This document shows, one piece after another, positions 1-9,380 of a DNA stretch of 64,000 nucleotides (positions within the stretch are counted from its first letter, which is position 1; every line of letters begins with the position of its first letter). The notes beneath the pieces were generated by a model. It saw only the letters and a program-made list of their open reading frames with translations. It made no database searches and had not been told where the DNA came from. Source of the stretch: Mixta mediterraneensis (GTDB taxonomy: Bacteria; Pseudomonadota; Gammaproteobacteria; Enterobacterales; Enterobacteriaceae); assembly GCF_014946725.1 (NCBI RefSeq), contig NZ_JACFXY010000001.1, positions 310,001-374,000 of the forward strand, in the 5' to 3' direction. Position numbers and translations under genes: made by a program.

Positions 1-430
1 AATTGCCCGTTTTTCCTTACAAACCAGTGCGCGCAATCAATTATTTGGCACGGTTATCGCGAATGATGATCAACCGATAGTGCAACATCTGACTATTTTA
101 CTGGCCGATGGCCAGACCCGGCTGAACGTAGCCTTAACCCAGCGTAGTGCAGAACGCCTGCAACTGACGGCGGGCAAGGAAGTGCTGGTGCTGGTCAAAG
201 CGCCGTGGATCCGGGTGAACTACCAGCCGGGCAAGGAGGATAACCAGCTGGCAGCGCAGATTAATGCCATTGAGCCCGGCGAGCAGGTCAGCGAAATTTT
301 GATGACCTTAGCCAGCGGCGAAACGCTGTGCGCCACGTTGCCGAATGACGAGGTAAAGCAGCTAAAGCTACATGACACTGTGATCGCCAGTTTCAATGCC
401 AGGCATGCGATTGTCGCTACGTTACTTTGA
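1..430 (+). CDS. modE: ModE, molybdate-responsive transcriptional regulator (3' part only)
   Basis: The reading frame is open from base 2 and gives the C-terminal 142 residues; the start and the N-terminal winged-helix DNA-binding domain lie before the window. What is visible is the tandem Mop-type molybdate-binding region, with the family phrases SARNQLFGTV and GKEVLVLVKAPW close to E. coli ModE (262 aa). ModE binds molybdate and represses the modABC transporter. The neighbour modF follows in the same direction after about 77 bp, as in E. coli, so the two are probably cotranscribed. The assignment rests on sequence recall and synteny. Confidence 0.93.
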   Translation, partial: IARFSLQTSARNQLFGTVIANDDQPIVQHLTILLADGQTRLNVALTQRSAERLQLTAGKEVLVLVKAPWIRVNYQPGKEDNQLAAQINAIEPGEQVSEILMTLASGETLCATLPNDEVKQLKLHDTVIASFNARHAIVATLL

Positions 431-507
431 TTTACAGGTCGTGATTTGACTTCATCGCAGCCAGTGGTTACAACTCAGTAACACTGATGCATAAAATGGA
501 ATATATC

Positions 508-1980
508 ATGGCTTCATTGCAAATTTTGCAAGGTACGTTTCGCCTTAGCGACACGCGAACCCTGTCCCTGAACGATATACAGCTGCACAGCGGCGAAAGC
601 TGGGCCTTTGTTGGCTCCAACGGTAGCGGCAAGTCATCGCTGGCACGGGCGCTGTCCGGTGAACTGGTGCCATTAACAGGCACTTTTAGCAGTCATTACC
701 AACGTCCGACCCGCCTTTCTCTTGAACAACTGCAAAAGCTGGTTTCCGATGAATGGCTGCGTAACAACACCGATTTGCTAAGTGAAGGCGAAGATGATAC
801 AGGCCGTACCGCTGCAGAAATTATTCAGGATGAAGTGAAAGATGCGTCGCGCTGCGCACAACTGGCAGAACAGTTTGGCATCAGCTATTTACTCTCGCGT
901 CGTTTCAAATATCTTTCCACGGGTGAAACGCGCAAAACTTTGCTGTGTCAGGCGCTGATGAAGCAGCCAGACCTACTGATTCTGGATGAGCCGTTTGACG
1001 GCCTGGATGTCGCCTCCCGCGCCAGTCTGACCGAAACGCTACAAAGCCTGGAACAGCCCGACTTCACATTAGTGCTGGTATTAAATCGCTTCGATGACAT
1101 CCCTGATTATATCCAGCAGGTCGGCGTATTAGCGGAATGTACGCTAACCCACAGTGGCGCACGTAAATCTATTTTGGCTGAAGCGCTGGTGGCACAGTTA
1201 GCCCACAGTGAACAGCTACAAGGCATGGTATTACCAGAAGCAGATGTTCCCGATCATCTGCCAGCGCTGGCAGATGATGCACCGCGCGTGATCCTGCGTA
1301 ACGGCGTAGTGTCCTATAACGATCAGCCCGTGATTGATGGGTTGAGCTGGCAGGTCAGCGCAGGTGAGCACTGGCAAATTACCGGACCAAACGGAGCCGG
1401 AAAATCAACGCTGCTGAGCCTGGTTACTGGCGATCATCCGCAAGGTTACAGCAATGATTTAACCCTGTTTGGTATTCGTCGCGGCAGCGGGGAAACCATC
1501 TGGGACATTAAACAGCATATCGGCTACGTCAGTAGCAGCCTGCATCTGGATTACCGTGTCAGCGTGAACGTGCGCACAGTGATCCTCTCCGGCTTTTTTG
1601 ATTCGATTGGCCTGTATCAGGCGGCTTCAGATCGCCAGATTTCGCTGGCACGTCAATGGCTGGCGCTGCTGGGCATGGATCATGACAAAGGCGATGCGCC
1701 TTTCCATAGCTTGTCGTGGGGCCAGCAGCGTCTGGTTCTGATTGCGCGTGCGCTGGTAAAACACCCCACTCTGCTGATCCTTGACGAACCGCTGCAAGGG
1801 CTTGATCCCATCAACCGTCAGCTGGTGCGCCGTTTTGTTGACATATTAATTGGTGAAGGTCGCACTCAGCTGCTCTTTGTCTCGCATCACGCCGAGGATG
1901 CGCCGCACTGTATCACTCACCGTTTGAGCTTTGTCGCTCGCGATGGCGGCTACGATTACCGTCAGGAATCACTGCGTTAA
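508..1980 (+). CDS. modF: ModF, twin-ATPase ABC protein of molybdate metabolism
   Basis: The protein has 490 residues, the same length as E. coli ModF. Two ABC ATPase domains lie in tandem: Walker A GSNGSGKS then GPNGAGKST; signatures LSTGETRK and LSWGQQRL; Walker B LLILDEPFDG and LLILDEPLQG. No membrane segments are present, so it is a soluble photorepair/ModF-type ATPase whose exact job is not settled. The ATG at 508 gives MASLQILQGTF, which matches the E. coli N-terminus; ATGs at 487 and 496 would only add a poorly conserved extension. A strong intrinsic terminator follows directly. Confidence 0.95.
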   Translation: MASLQILQGTFRLSDTRTLSLNDIQLHSGESWAFVGSNGSGKSSLARALSGELVPLTGTFSSHYQRPTRLSLEQLQKLVSDEWLRNNTDLLSEGEDDTGRTAAEIIQDEVKDASRCAQLAEQFGISYLLSRRFKYLSTGETRKTLLCQALMKQPDLLILDEPFDGLDVASRASLTETLQSLEQPDFTLVLVLNRFDDIPDYIQQVGVLAECTLTHSGARKSILAEALVAQLAHSEQLQGMVLPEADVPDHLPALADDAPRVILRNGVVSYNDQPVIDGLSWQVSAGEHWQITGPNGAGKSTLLSLVTGDHPQGYSNDLTLFGIRRGSGETIWDIKQHIGYVSSSLHLDYRVSVNVRTVILSGFFDSIGLYQAASDRQISLARQWLALLGMDHDKGDAPFHSLSWGQQRLVLIARALVKHPTLLILDEPLQGLDPINRQLVRRFVDILIGEGRTQLLFVSHHAEDAPHCITHRLSFVARDGGYDYRQESLR

Positions 1981-1988
1981 CTTCTCTA

Positions 1989-2016
1989 AACGCCGCCCTG
2001 TCGGCGTTCTTTTCAT
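1989..2016 (+). terminator. Intrinsic terminator after modF
   Basis: AACGCCG and CGGCGTT form a perfect 7-bp stem around a CCCTGT loop, followed by CTTTTC. It lies 9 bp after the modF stop and separates modEF from the gal regulatory region. Confidence 0.85.
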
Positions 2017-2022
2017 TTTATG

Positions 2023-2038
2023 GTGTAACCGCTACCAT
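2023..2038 (+). promoter_or_regulatory. GalR/GalS-type operator, upstream copy
   Basis: GTGTAACCGCTACCAT reads on the other strand as ATGGTAGCGGTTACAC, nearly identical to the internal operator O_I of E. coli galE (GTGGTAGCGGTTACAT). In E. coli O_I lies inside galE; here, with galE absent, it lies in the intergenic region before galT. Confidence 0.75.
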
Positions 2039-2101
2039 TTAGTCAGAATTTTTTTAGCCCGCGTTCATCACATAAAGCCTAAAAATAAGTATAGTCAGCT
2101 T

Positions 2102-2117
2102 GTGTAAACGATACCAT
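2102..2117 (+). promoter_or_regulatory. GalR/GalS-type operator, downstream copy
   Basis: GTGTAAACGATACCAT differs at two of 16 positions from the E. coli external operator O_E (GTGTAAACGATTCCAC). Its centre is 79 bp from the upstream copy; in E. coli the two operators are about 113 bp apart and in the opposite order. A TATAGT at 2090-2095 between them could be a -10 box, but no convincing -35 pairs with it, so the start point is not assigned. Confidence 0.8.
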
Positions 2118-2206
2118 TTATCCAGGCTCGATCACGCTTTCGTGCTAGCTGATGTGCTACTTTTTATGGATGCCTAACCGGCTTTTAACGCTTACCAGGA
2201 TTAAAC

Positions 2207-3250
2207 ATGGAAAAATTTAACCCGGTCGATCACCCGCATCGCCGATATAATCCCCTGATCGATCAGTGGATTTTGGTTTCTCCTCATCGTGCTAAACGTC
2301 CGTGGCAAGGTGCACAAGAAACCCCTGCGGCCCATACGCTTCCCGCACACGATCCCGATTGCTTTTTGTGTGCGGGTAATACACGCGTCACAGGTGATAA
2401 GAATCCGGACTACACCGGCACGTATGTTTTCACGAACGACTTTGCCGCATTGATGACCGACACGCCGGATGCGCCGCCCAGCGATGACATCCTGATGCGC
2501 TGCGAAAGCGCGCGCGGCACTAGCCGTGTTATCTGCTTTTCGCCTGATCACAGTAAAACGTTGCCGGAGATGACGCTCAACGCGCTGGAACAGGTGGTGC
2601 GTACCTGGCAGGCGCAAACGGCCGATCTCGGCCAGCATTATCCCTGGGTGCAGGTTTTTGAAAACAAAGGTGCGGCAATGGGCTGCTCCAATCCTCATCC
2701 TCATGGGCAGGTATGGGCCAACAGCTTTCTGCCTAATGAAGCGCAACGTGAAGATGATCATCAGCGTGCCTATTTCGCCAAAAACGGCTCGCCAATGCTG
2801 TTGGATTATACCGCTCGTGAACTGAAAGATGGCAGCCGCAAGGTCGTTGAAACCGATCACTGGCTGGCTGTCGTTCCCTGGTGGGCGGCCTGGCCATTTG
2901 AAACGCTGCTGCTACCGAAAGCGCATGTGAAGCGTCTGACCGATTTGAATGAGGCGCAGCGTAAAGATCTGGCGCTGGCGCTGAAGCAGCTCACCAGCCG
3001 TTATGACAACCTGTTTCAGTGTTCTTTCCCCTATTCCATGGGCTGGCACGGCGCGCCGTTCAATGGTGATACCAATGAGCACTGGCAGCTGCATGCCCAC
3101 TTCTATCCGCCGCTGCTGCGTTCTGCAACGGTGCGTAAATTTATGGTCGGATATGAAATGCTGGCCGAAACCCAACGCGATCTAACGGCTGAGCAGGCTG
3201 CTGAGCGGCTGCGTTCTGTTAGCGACGTTCATTTCCGTGAGGCACAATAA
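2207..3250 (+). CDS. galT: GalT, galactose-1-phosphate uridylyltransferase
   Basis: This 347-residue Leloir-pathway enzyme swaps UMP between UDP-glucose and galactose-1-phosphate. The active-site motif SNPHPHGQ is intact, as are the Zn ligand pair C52/C55 (DCFLCAG) and the SPDHSKT histidine segment. Similarity to E. coli GalT runs end to end ([13 protein letters not shown] at the N-terminus). The ATG at 2207 has a CCAGGA ribosome site. It is the first gene of a galT-galK-galM operon: galE, first in E. coli, is missing, so UDP-galactose 4-epimerase must be encoded elsewhere. The stop overlaps the galK start by one base. Confidence 0.98.
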   Translation: MEKFNPVDHPHRRYNPLIDQWILVSPHRAKRPWQGAQETPAAHTLPAHDPDCFLCAGNTRVTGDKNPDYTGTYVFTNDFAALMTDTPDAPPSDDILMRCESARGTSRVICFSPDHSKTLPEMTLNALEQVVRTWQAQTADLGQHYPWVQVFENKGAAMGCSNPHPHGQVWANSFLPNEAQREDDHQRAYFAKNGSPMLLDYTARELKDGSRKVVETDHWLAVVPWWAAWPFETLLLPKAHVKRLTDLNEAQRKDLALALKQLTSRYDNLFQCSFPYSMGWHGAPFNGDTNEHWQLHAHFYPPLLRSATVRKFMVGYEMLAETQRDLTAEQAAERLRSVSDVHFREAQ

Positions 3251-4398
3251 TGAGCTTAAAAACTATCACCCATCAGGTTTTTTCGGATGTTTACGGCTAT
3301 GCGCCGACACATACTATTCAGGCACCGGGTCGCGTGAATCTGATTGGTGAACACACCGACTACAACGACGGTTTTGTGCTGCCCTGCGCCATTAATTATC
3401 AAACAGTCATCGCCTGTGCCCGACGTGACGATCGTCAGGTACGCGTAATTGCAGTGGACTACGACAACGCGCAAGACAGTTTTTCGCTGGATGAGCCCAT
3501 TGTCCGCACGGAAGAGCCCATGTGGGCGAACTATGTGCGCGGCGTGGTGAAACACCTGCAAAAACGCCATGCGGATTTTGGCGGAGTCGATATGGTGATC
3601 AGCGGCAATGTGCCGCAGGGCGCGGGATTGAGCTCCTCGGCATCGCTGGAAGTGGCGGTTGGCACCGTATTGCAGCAACTGTATTCCCTGCCGCTGGATG
3701 GCGCGGCAATTGCGGTAAATGGCCAGGAGGCAGAGAACCAGTTCGTCGGCTGTAATTGTGGCATCATGGATCAACTGATTTCCGCCCTGGGCCAGAAAGA
3801 TCATGCCATGCTGCTTGACTGCCGCACGCTGGGTACGCGTCCGGTTTCTATGCCAAAGGATGTCGCCGTGGTGATCATCAATTCTAACTTCCGCCGCAAC
3901 CTGGTCGGGAGCGAATATAATACGCGTCGTCAACAGTGTGAAACAGGTGCGCGCTTCTTTGAGAAGCCAGCACTGCGTGATGTTGATCTGACGCAATTTG
4001 AAGCAGCCGAAGCCAAACTGGATCCGCAAGTCGCCAGGCGCGTTCGTCACATCCTGACTGAAAACGCCCGCACATTAGAAGCCGCTGACGCGCTGAGCAA
4101 TGGGGATTTGAAACGCATGGGTGAGCTGATGGCCGAATCACACGCATCAATGCGTGATGATTTTGAAATCACCGTGCCGCCCATTGATACGCTGGTGGAA
4201 ATCGTGAAAGCCAAGATTGGCGATCGCGGTGGCGTGCGTATGACTGGCGGTGGCTTCGGTGGTTGCGTCGTGGCGTTAATGCCTCTCGACCTGGTCGATC
4301 AGGTTAAAGCCGCCGTAGAAAAACAGTACGAAGCGAAAACCGGCATCAAAGAGACCTTTTATGTCTGTAAATCCACAGAAGGAGCCGGCCAATGCTGA
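3250..4398 (+). CDS. galK: GalK, galactokinase
   Basis: This is a 382-residue GHMP-family kinase phosphorylating galactose at C1. Visible are the galactokinase signature [15 protein letters not shown] near residue 28, the phosphate-binding GLSSSAS motif and the C-terminal MTGGGFGGC motif. The length equals the E. coli enzyme. The start overlaps the galT stop by one base (TAATG) and the end overlaps galM by 7 bases, so the three genes are translationally coupled. Confidence 0.98.
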   Translation: MSLKTITHQVFSDVYGYAPTHTIQAPGRVNLIGEHTDYNDGFVLPCAINYQTVIACARRDDRQVRVIAVDYDNAQDSFSLDEPIVRTEEPMWANYVRGVVKHLQKRHADFGGVDMVISGNVPQGAGLSSSASLEVAVGTVLQQLYSLPLDGAAIAVNGQEAENQFVGCNCGIMDQLISALGQKDHAMLLDCRTLGTRPVSMPKDVAVVIINSNFRRNLVGSEYNTRRQQCETGARFFEKPALRDVDLTQFEAAEAKLDPQVARRVRHILTENARTLEAADALSNGDLKRMGELMAESHASMRDDFEITVPPIDTLVEIVKAKIGDRGGVRMTGGGFGGCVVALMPLDLVDQVKAAVEKQYEAKTGIKETFYVCKSTEGAGQC

Positions 4399-5426
4399 AT
4401 GATATAAATTCGCATGCGCCAGATGGTCAGCCGTGGCGCATTACCGTTTTACGCAACGCCAATGGCATGATCGCCACCTTTATGGACTGGGGAGCAACCT
4501 GGCTGTCGGCTCGCGTGCCGATGCATGACGGCAGCGTGCGTGAAACCCTGCTTGGCTGCGCCACACCATCCGACTATCTGCATCAGGACGCCTATCTCGG
4601 CGCGACGGTGGGCCGATATGCTAACCGCATCGCGCAGGCCAGACTGAAGAAGCTGGATTGCCAGCTGGCCGCGAATCAGGGGGAAAACCAGCTTCACGGC
4701 GGCCCGGAAGGCTTTGATAAACGCCGCTGGCAAATTGTCAGCCAGTCTGACAGCGAAGTGCATTACCGCCTGGATTCGCCAGAGGGCGATCAGGGCTTTC
4801 CCGGCAATCTGATTGCCGATGTACGCTTTCAGCTTGATGACGATAACTGTTTGTCGATCCGCTATGAAGCACGCTGCGATAAAGCCTGTCCGGTCAATCT
4901 GACCAATCACGCTTACTTTAATCTTGATGCACAACATGGTGACGCACGCCAGCATGTCTTACAGTTGCACGCCGATCGTTACTTGCCGGTTGACAGCGCG
5001 GGTATCCCTGATGCGCCACTGAAAGCGGTAGCGGGCACCAGCTTCGATTTCCGTCAGGCTAAAACCGTGGCCCAGGATTTCCTCGCGGATGACGACCAAA
5101 AAGCGGTGAAAGGCTATGACCACGCCTTTTTGCTCAATAGCGCCGGTGACGCCAGTCAGCCTGCTGCTGAATTATGGTCAGCAGATGGCAAGCTGCAACT
5201 CAGCGTGACGACATCTGCGCCAGCCTTGCAGCTTTACTCTGGCAACTACCTCGACGGCACCCGCGCCCGCGAGCAGGAAAGCTATACTGCTTTCCAGGGC
5301 ATTGCGTTGGAAAGTGAATTTTTGCCGGATTCACCTAATCATCCTGAATGGCCGCAAGCTGATTGCTGGCTGCAACCGGGTGAATGCTGGGAGTCGGTAA
5401 CACGTTACCGCTTTACGCCACGCTGA
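4392..5426 (+). CDS. galM: GalM, aldose 1-epimerase (galactose mutarotase)
   Basis: This 344-residue protein interconverts beta- and alpha-D-galactose before GalK acts. Family motifs are GRYANRI, the catalytic-histidine region [10 protein letters not shown], and the late glutamate in [14 protein letters not shown]. It starts inside the end of galK and closes the operon. A long imperfect hairpin follows in the gap before gpmA. Confidence 0.96.
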   Translation: MLNDINSHAPDGQPWRITVLRNANGMIATFMDWGATWLSARVPMHDGSVRETLLGCATPSDYLHQDAYLGATVGRYANRIAQARLKKLDCQLAANQGENQLHGGPEGFDKRRWQIVSQSDSEVHYRLDSPEGDQGFPGNLIADVRFQLDDDNCLSIRYEARCDKACPVNLTNHAYFNLDAQHGDARQHVLQLHADRYLPVDSAGIPDAPLKAVAGTSFDFRQAKTVAQDFLADDDQKAVKGYDHAFLLNSAGDASQPAAELWSADGKLQLSVTTSAPALQLYSGNYLDGTRAREQESYTAFQGIALESEFLPDSPNHPEWPQADCWLQPGECWESVTRYRFTPR

Positions 5427-5436
5427 GTTACCGCCT

Positions 5437-5486
5437 GGAAAACGCGCAATGCGTAACACACAGGCTTACGCGGTGCGCTGTTTTCC
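5437..5486 (+). repeat. Imperfect inverted repeat between galM and gpmA
   Basis: Arms of about 20 bases (GGAAAACGCGCAATGCGTAA and TTACGCGGTGCGCTGTTTTCC on the same strand) pair around a 9-base loop with a few mismatches. It lacks a clear run of T after the stem, so it may be an RNA-stabilising structure rather than a classic terminator. Confidence 0.55.
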
Positions 5487-5579
5487 GTTATGGTATGGCG
5501 TTATCAATGCGCCGCTCGTCGGGCTGGCAGCAGCAGGTTTCCATTATCATAGAAACATTAAGTATTAAGGAGTTAAGCT

Positions 5580-6332
5580 ATGGCCGTAACTAAGCTGGTT
5601 CTGGTGCGACACGGCGAAAGCCAGTGGAACAACGAAAACCGCTTTACCGGATGGTATGATGTCGATCTTTCTGACAAAGGTCGCACTGAAGCCAAAGCAG
5701 CCGGTCAGCTGCTGAAGAAAGAAGGTTTCGTCTTTGATTTCGCTTACACCTCTGTGCTGAAACGCGCTATCCATACGCTGTGGAATGTTCTTGATGAGCT
5801 GGATCAGGCCTGGCTGCCGGTTGAAAAATCCTGGCGCCTGAATGAGCGTCACTACGGTGCGCTGCAGGGTCTGGATAAAGCCGAGACCGCTGCGAAATAT
5901 GGTGACGAGCAGGTTAAACAATGGCGTCGCGGCTTCGCAGTGACCCCGCCAGAGCTGGATCGCAGCGATGAGCGCTTCCCAGGACACGATCCGCGTTACG
6001 CCTCTTTGACCGCTGAACAGCTGCCAACCACCGAAAGCCTGGCGCTGACTATCGATCGCGTTATTCCTTACTGGAACGAAAGCATTCTGCCGCGCCTGAA
6101 AAGCGGTGAGAAAGTGATTATCGCTGCACACGGTAACTCACTGCGTGCCCTGGTAAAATATCTTGATAACATGAGCGAAGAAGCGATCCTGGAACTGAAC
6201 ATCCCAACTGGCGTGCCATTGGTGTATGAGTTCGATGAAAACTTCAAACCGCTGAAGCATTACTATCTGGGCGATGCTGACGAAATCGCTGCGAAAGCAG
6301 CCGCCGTGGCAAACCAGGGTAAAGCAAAATAA
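5580..6332 (+). CDS. gpmA: GpmA, 2,3-bisphosphoglycerate-dependent phosphoglycerate mutase
   Basis: This 250-residue glycolytic enzyme interconverts 3- and 2-phosphoglycerate. The phosphohistidine motif [10 protein letters not shown] sits at residues 8-17 and the second catalytic histidine is in [10 protein letters not shown] near residue 184. Length and sequence match E. coli GpmA throughout. A strong AAGGAG precedes the ATG. It is transcribed alone and converges on aroG across a shared terminator. Confidence 0.98.
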   Translation: MAVTKLVLVRHGESQWNNENRFTGWYDVDLSDKGRTEAKAAGQLLKKEGFVFDFAYTSVLKRAIHTLWNVLDELDQAWLPVEKSWRLNERHYGALQGLDKAETAAKYGDEQVKQWRRGFAVTPPELDRSDERFPGHDPRYASLTAEQLPTTESLALTIDRVIPYWNESILPRLKSGEKVIIAAHGNSLRALVKYLDNMSEEAILELNIPTGVPLVYEFDENFKPLKHYYLGDADEIAAKAAAVANQGKAK

Positions 6333-6348
6333 GCTAACGCTGCAATGC

Positions 6349-6377
6349 AAAAGGCCAGACGCGAGTCTGGCCTTTTT
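6349..6377. terminator. Bidirectional terminator between gpmA and aroG
   Basis: AAAAGGCCAGAC and GTCTGGCCTTTTT form a 12-bp stem with a four-base loop, A-rich on one side and T-rich on the other, so it can stop both converging transcripts. Confidence 0.9.
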
Positions 6378-6397
6378 AGTCTTAGCGCTGCGAAGCG

Positions 6398-7450
6398 TTA
6401 ACCGCGGCGCTGTTTTACCGCGGCTGCTAACTGGCGCAGCACTTTATCGGTGTCATCCCAACCAATGCAGGCGTCGGTCACGCTTTTGCCGTAGATCAGC
6501 GGCTCACCGTTTTCCAGGCTCTGGTTACCTTCCACCAGATGACTTTCAATCATCACGCCAATAATGCCCTTCTCGCCCGCGATAATCTGCTGCGACACAT
6601 CCTCCGCCACCAGCATCTGCTTTTGATACTGCTTGCTGCTGTTAGCGTGGCTAAAATCGATCATGACCTGCTGCGGCAAACCGGCTTTTTCCAGCCCCGC
6701 TTTAACTGCGCGAACATGGTCTGTGCTGTAATTTGGCTCTTTACCGCCACGCAAAATAATATGGCAGTCGCCATTGCCGCTGGTTTCAACAATGGCGGAG
6801 TGGCCATATTTGGTCACCGACAGGAAACAGTGAGGAGAACCTGCGGCGTTAATGGCGTCGATTGCTACTTTGATAGTGCCATCGGTCCCGTTCTTGAAAC
6901 CAACCGGGCAAGACAGCCCTGAAGCCAGCTCGCGGTGAACCTGTGACTCAGTGGTACGCGCGCCAATCGCGCCCCAGCTCATCAGATCAGCGACATATTG
7001 GGGCGTGATCATATCAAGGAATTCACCCGCCGCCGGCAAACCGCTGTCATTGATGTCCAGCAGCAGCTTTCGCGCCATACGCAGGCCATCATTGAGTTGA
7101 AAGCTGCCGTCCATATACGGGTCATTAATTAGCCCTTTCCAGCCTACCGTGGTACGCGGTTTTTCAAAATAAACTCGCATTACCACTTCCAGCTCGCCTT
7201 GCAGCTCATTGCGCAACGTCAGCAGGCGGGTGGCGTACTCTTTTGCGGCTTCGGTGTCGTGAATTGAGCATGGGCCAATCACCACCAGCAGGCGATCATC
7301 CTGGCCTTGCAGGATCCGGTGAATCGCCTGACGTGCCTGAGACACGGTCTGAGCGGCGTTATCGCTCGCGGGGAATTTTTCAAGCAGCGCAACAGGGGGT
7401 AACAGCTCTTTAATTTCTTTGATGCGTAAATCATCGTTCTGGTAATTCAT
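6398..7450 (-). CDS. aroG: AroG, 3-deoxy-7-phosphoheptulonate synthase (Phe-sensitive type)
   Basis: This 350-residue enzyme makes DAHP from phosphoenolpyruvate and erythrose-4-phosphate, the first step of aromatic amino acid synthesis. The N-terminus (MNYQNDDLRIKEIKELLPP) is the same as in E. coli AroG, and VVIGPCSIHD, GARTTESQVHRE and the late IDFSHANSSKQ metal-site region are intact. An IS5-family element is inserted 134 bp upstream of the start and may have separated the gene from part of its regulatory region; I could not recognise a clean TyrR box in the remaining leader. Confidence 0.97.
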   Translation of the reverse strand: MNYQNDDLRIKEIKELLPPVALLEKFPASDNAAQTVSQARQAIHRILQGQDDRLLVVIGPCSIHDTEAAKEYATRLLTLRNELQGELEVVMRVYFEKPRTTVGWKGLINDPYMDGSFQLNDGLRMARKLLLDINDSGLPAAGEFLDMITPQYVADLMSWGAIGARTTESQVHRELASGLSCPVGFKNGTDGTIKVAIDAINAAGSPHCFLSVTKYGHSAIVETSGNGDCHIILRGGKEPNYSTDHVRAVKAGLEKAGLPQQVMIDFSHANSSKQYQKQMLVAEDVSQQIIAGEKGIIGVMIESHLVEGNQSLENGEPLIYGKSVTDACIGWDDTDKVLRQLAAAVKQRRG

Positions 7451-7586
7451 ACTGATTCCATATTATTTCTGGCCCAGCGCGCGCCGGGCACAACCCGAAC
7501 AATGTAGCCCGTTGTGCTGGGGGTGTAAATTCCCAATCGGTTTAAAATGTGCGCATGAAATTTGCATTTATCAGCTTATCAACTAA

Positions 7587-8455
7587 GAACCTATCCCAAA
7601 AGGATTTTATTCCAGACAATGATGCTGCAAGCAAAATGCAGCATCGCCTCGTAGTTTTCGACTTTCTTCTCCCATCGCGTCAGTATGCGGCGAAAGCGAT
7701 TCATCCAGCTATGCGTTCTTTCCACAACCCAACGATGAGCCCTGAACTCGCTGTTTTTAATTGCCTCAGACTCCTCTTTCCCCGACTGGATATGAGGTTC
7801 ATAACGACGAGCTTTCAAACAAATTTCCACCCATTCAGCCTCATAGCCTTTGTCCATACACAGATGCAGCCTGCGACCCGGCCTGCCGGTCTGTAGCGCG
7901 TCCAGCGTATCTTCAACCAGTTTTATGTCGTGGGTATTTGCCCCTGCGACAGCCAGCGAGAGCGGAAGCCCGTTCCCGTCGGTCATCAGGCTCCGCTTTA
8001 CTCCCTGCTTCCCCCTGTCAGTCGGGTTGCGACCTGTTTTTTTGAGCCTGCAAGGGGCGATTTTGTCATGCAGCCATCCATCGACAACCATGACCAGTCA
8101 ATGGCATCCCGCTTCTCGCAGGCAAGCAGCCCGTTTTGCCAGAAGCGTTCAAATACTCCAGCATCCCGCCATTCCTGAAAGCGGCGGTGGGCTGAGCTGG
8201 ATGAGCAAATATCCGTGGCATTCAGGGCATTCCATTGGCAACCGGTTCTGAGCACAAAGAAAATGGCGTTCATTGCGGCACGATTATCAACACGTCTACG
8301 ATGCGTGCCCAGCGGATGGTGGGTTTTATGTTCCGGGAGAAGTGGAGCCATTTTCTCCCAGAGTTCATCGCTGATCTGCCACTTGTTGCCCGCCATACTT
8401 CGCCCTCAAAAATTGCCATTATTTACGATCTGACAATTCCTTTTGGGATAGGTTC
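7587..8455 (-). mobile_element. IS5-family insertion sequence, copy 1 (869 bp)
   Basis: Terminal inverted repeats GAACCTATCCCAAAAGGA (18 bp) bound an 869-bp element with a direct TAA on both sides (7584-7586 and 8456-8458), consistent with a 3-bp target duplication. A second copy at 16574-17442 encodes identical proteins and looks identical in sequence and orientation. The two-frame transposase with an A7 shift site places it in an IS5-family group such as IS427 or IS1031; no exact IS name is assigned. It sits between aroG and ybgS. Confidence 0.92.
7591..8396 (-). CDS. IS5-family transposase, two frames joined by a -1 frameshift (copy 1)
   Basis: Frame A (7998-8396, 132 aa) holds the DUF4096-like N-terminal domain (ISDELWEKMAPLLPEH). 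Frame B (7591-8091, 166 aa) holds the DDE nuclease core (DGNGLPLSLAVAGANTHD, then MDKGYEAE, and the C-terminal glutamate in HRWVVERTHSWMNRFRRI). Both frames read through A-AAA-AAA (complement of 8037-8043), a canonical slippery heptamer in frame A, and a -1 shift there gives a fused protein of about 268 residues. Because both copies share this layout it is the normal state, not damage. Confidence 0.85.
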
Positions 8456-8618
8456 TAAGCTTTTTACCTGTAAGCACTGAGGAACTGGCTGCTTGCACAA
8501 TTAATATTTGCTGTTAAGCCAAACGGCGGAATTATATTTCGCCCGAGCGACTTTTCTTCTCAATCTGCACTACTGGATATGAGACAAGCAACTGTCATTA
8601 ATTAACAGGAGCATAATG

Positions 8619-8981
8619 ATGAATAAGTTTGCAATTATCTTTTTGACGGCAGCGATGACCCTGGGCAGCGGTGCGGCAATGGCGGCAGACAGCAGCAGCA
8701 ACAACGGTACCGCAAATCAGGCTGCTGACGCTGGCGCAGCGGCAGGTGGTGCAAAAGAAAATCTGCCACCAAACAAGGTTGATAACAGTAAAATCAACAA
8801 TTCTGGTGTGAATAGTCATTCTGCGGCCACAGGCGGTAGCAGCGGCAAGAATATGTCCGCTGATGAAATAGACCAGAATAGCCAGTGCAAAGACGGCAAA
8901 TGTCCCAATATCAACAAAAAAGTTGAGACTAAAAAAGGTGGCGGCGAGGTTAATACCAAAACCGACGGCACCACACAGTAA
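8619..8981 (+). CDS. ybgS: YbgS-like secreted protein of unknown function
   Basis: About 120 residues with a Sec signal peptide (hydrophobic stretch after MNKFA, likely cleavage after AMA) and a mature part rich in Asn, Gly, Ser and Lys. The C-terminal CKDGKCPNINKKV and NTKTDGTTQ match E. coli YbgS; the two cysteines may form a disulfide. ATG codons at 8616 and 8619 both follow an AGGAG; the second has the better spacing. Location next to aroG and zitB agrees with E. coli. Its role is unknown. Confidence 0.88.
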   Translation: MNKFAIIFLTAAMTLGSGAAMAADSSSNNGTANQAADAGAAAGGAKENLPPNKVDNSKINNSGVNSHSAATGGSSGKNMSADEIDQNSQCKDGKCPNINKKVETKKGGGEVNTKTDGTTQ

Positions 8982-8989
8982 GCGTTTAT

Positions 8990-9022
8990 TAAAGGAGAGC
9001 AAAGGCTCTCCTTTATATTATC
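8990..9022 (+). terminator. Terminator after ybgS
   Basis: TAAAGGAGAGC and GCTCTCCTTTA pair perfectly over 11 bp around an AAAG loop, followed by TATATT. Confidence 0.85.
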
Positions 9023-9073
9023 TCCTCATTTCTTCCGCTATGCTGAACCTGTGAAATTAACAGGGACTTTCTC

Positions 9074-9380
9074 ATGGCTTCTTTACTTCTGATTGACGAT
9101 CATCCTCTGGTAGGAGTGGCGCCGGAAGCTGCGTTAAATAATGCTCCCATCCTATCCGTTTATTAGCCGCCAGCAGTGAAAAAGCCGCACGTCCGCTATT
9201 ACTGCATCCCCTCGACATTATTGTGCTGGATATAGGTCTGCCGGATTGCCCGGTACTCATCTATTCTGGTCAGCAAACCAGCCACTATGTGCGCAGTGCG
9301 CAAGCACTGGGTGCCGCCTGATACTTTGAATAGCGATAGCTGGTTTAGCAGTCCGCTACGTATTTATCGTAATCAACAAA
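9074..9380 (+). pseudogene. EvgA-like response regulator, decayed remnant
   Basis: The start MASLLLIDDHPLVG is a clear receiver-domain N-terminus with the acidic pair, but the frame stops after about 30 codons. In another frame the phospho-acceptor region DIIVLDIGLPD and the segment VLIYSGQQTSHYVRSAQALGAA can still be read, followed by two stops. No LuxR-type DNA-binding domain remains. Order and family (regulator followed by a periplasmic-sensor hybrid kinase) resemble evgA-evgS. It cannot make a working protein. Confidence 0.8.

Noticed and set aside
2041..2100. CRP site in the gal control region
   Set aside because: Only one TCACA half-site can be seen and the partner half is absent.
7451..7584. 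TyrR box upstream of aroG
   Set aside because: TGTAAA and TTTAAA half-sites occur but with 11 bases between them in place of six, so the match is not convincing.
7587..8455. IS5 transposase as a pseudogene because it is split in two frames
   Set aside because: Both copies share the same two-frame layout and an A7 slippery heptamer, which indicates programmed frameshifting.
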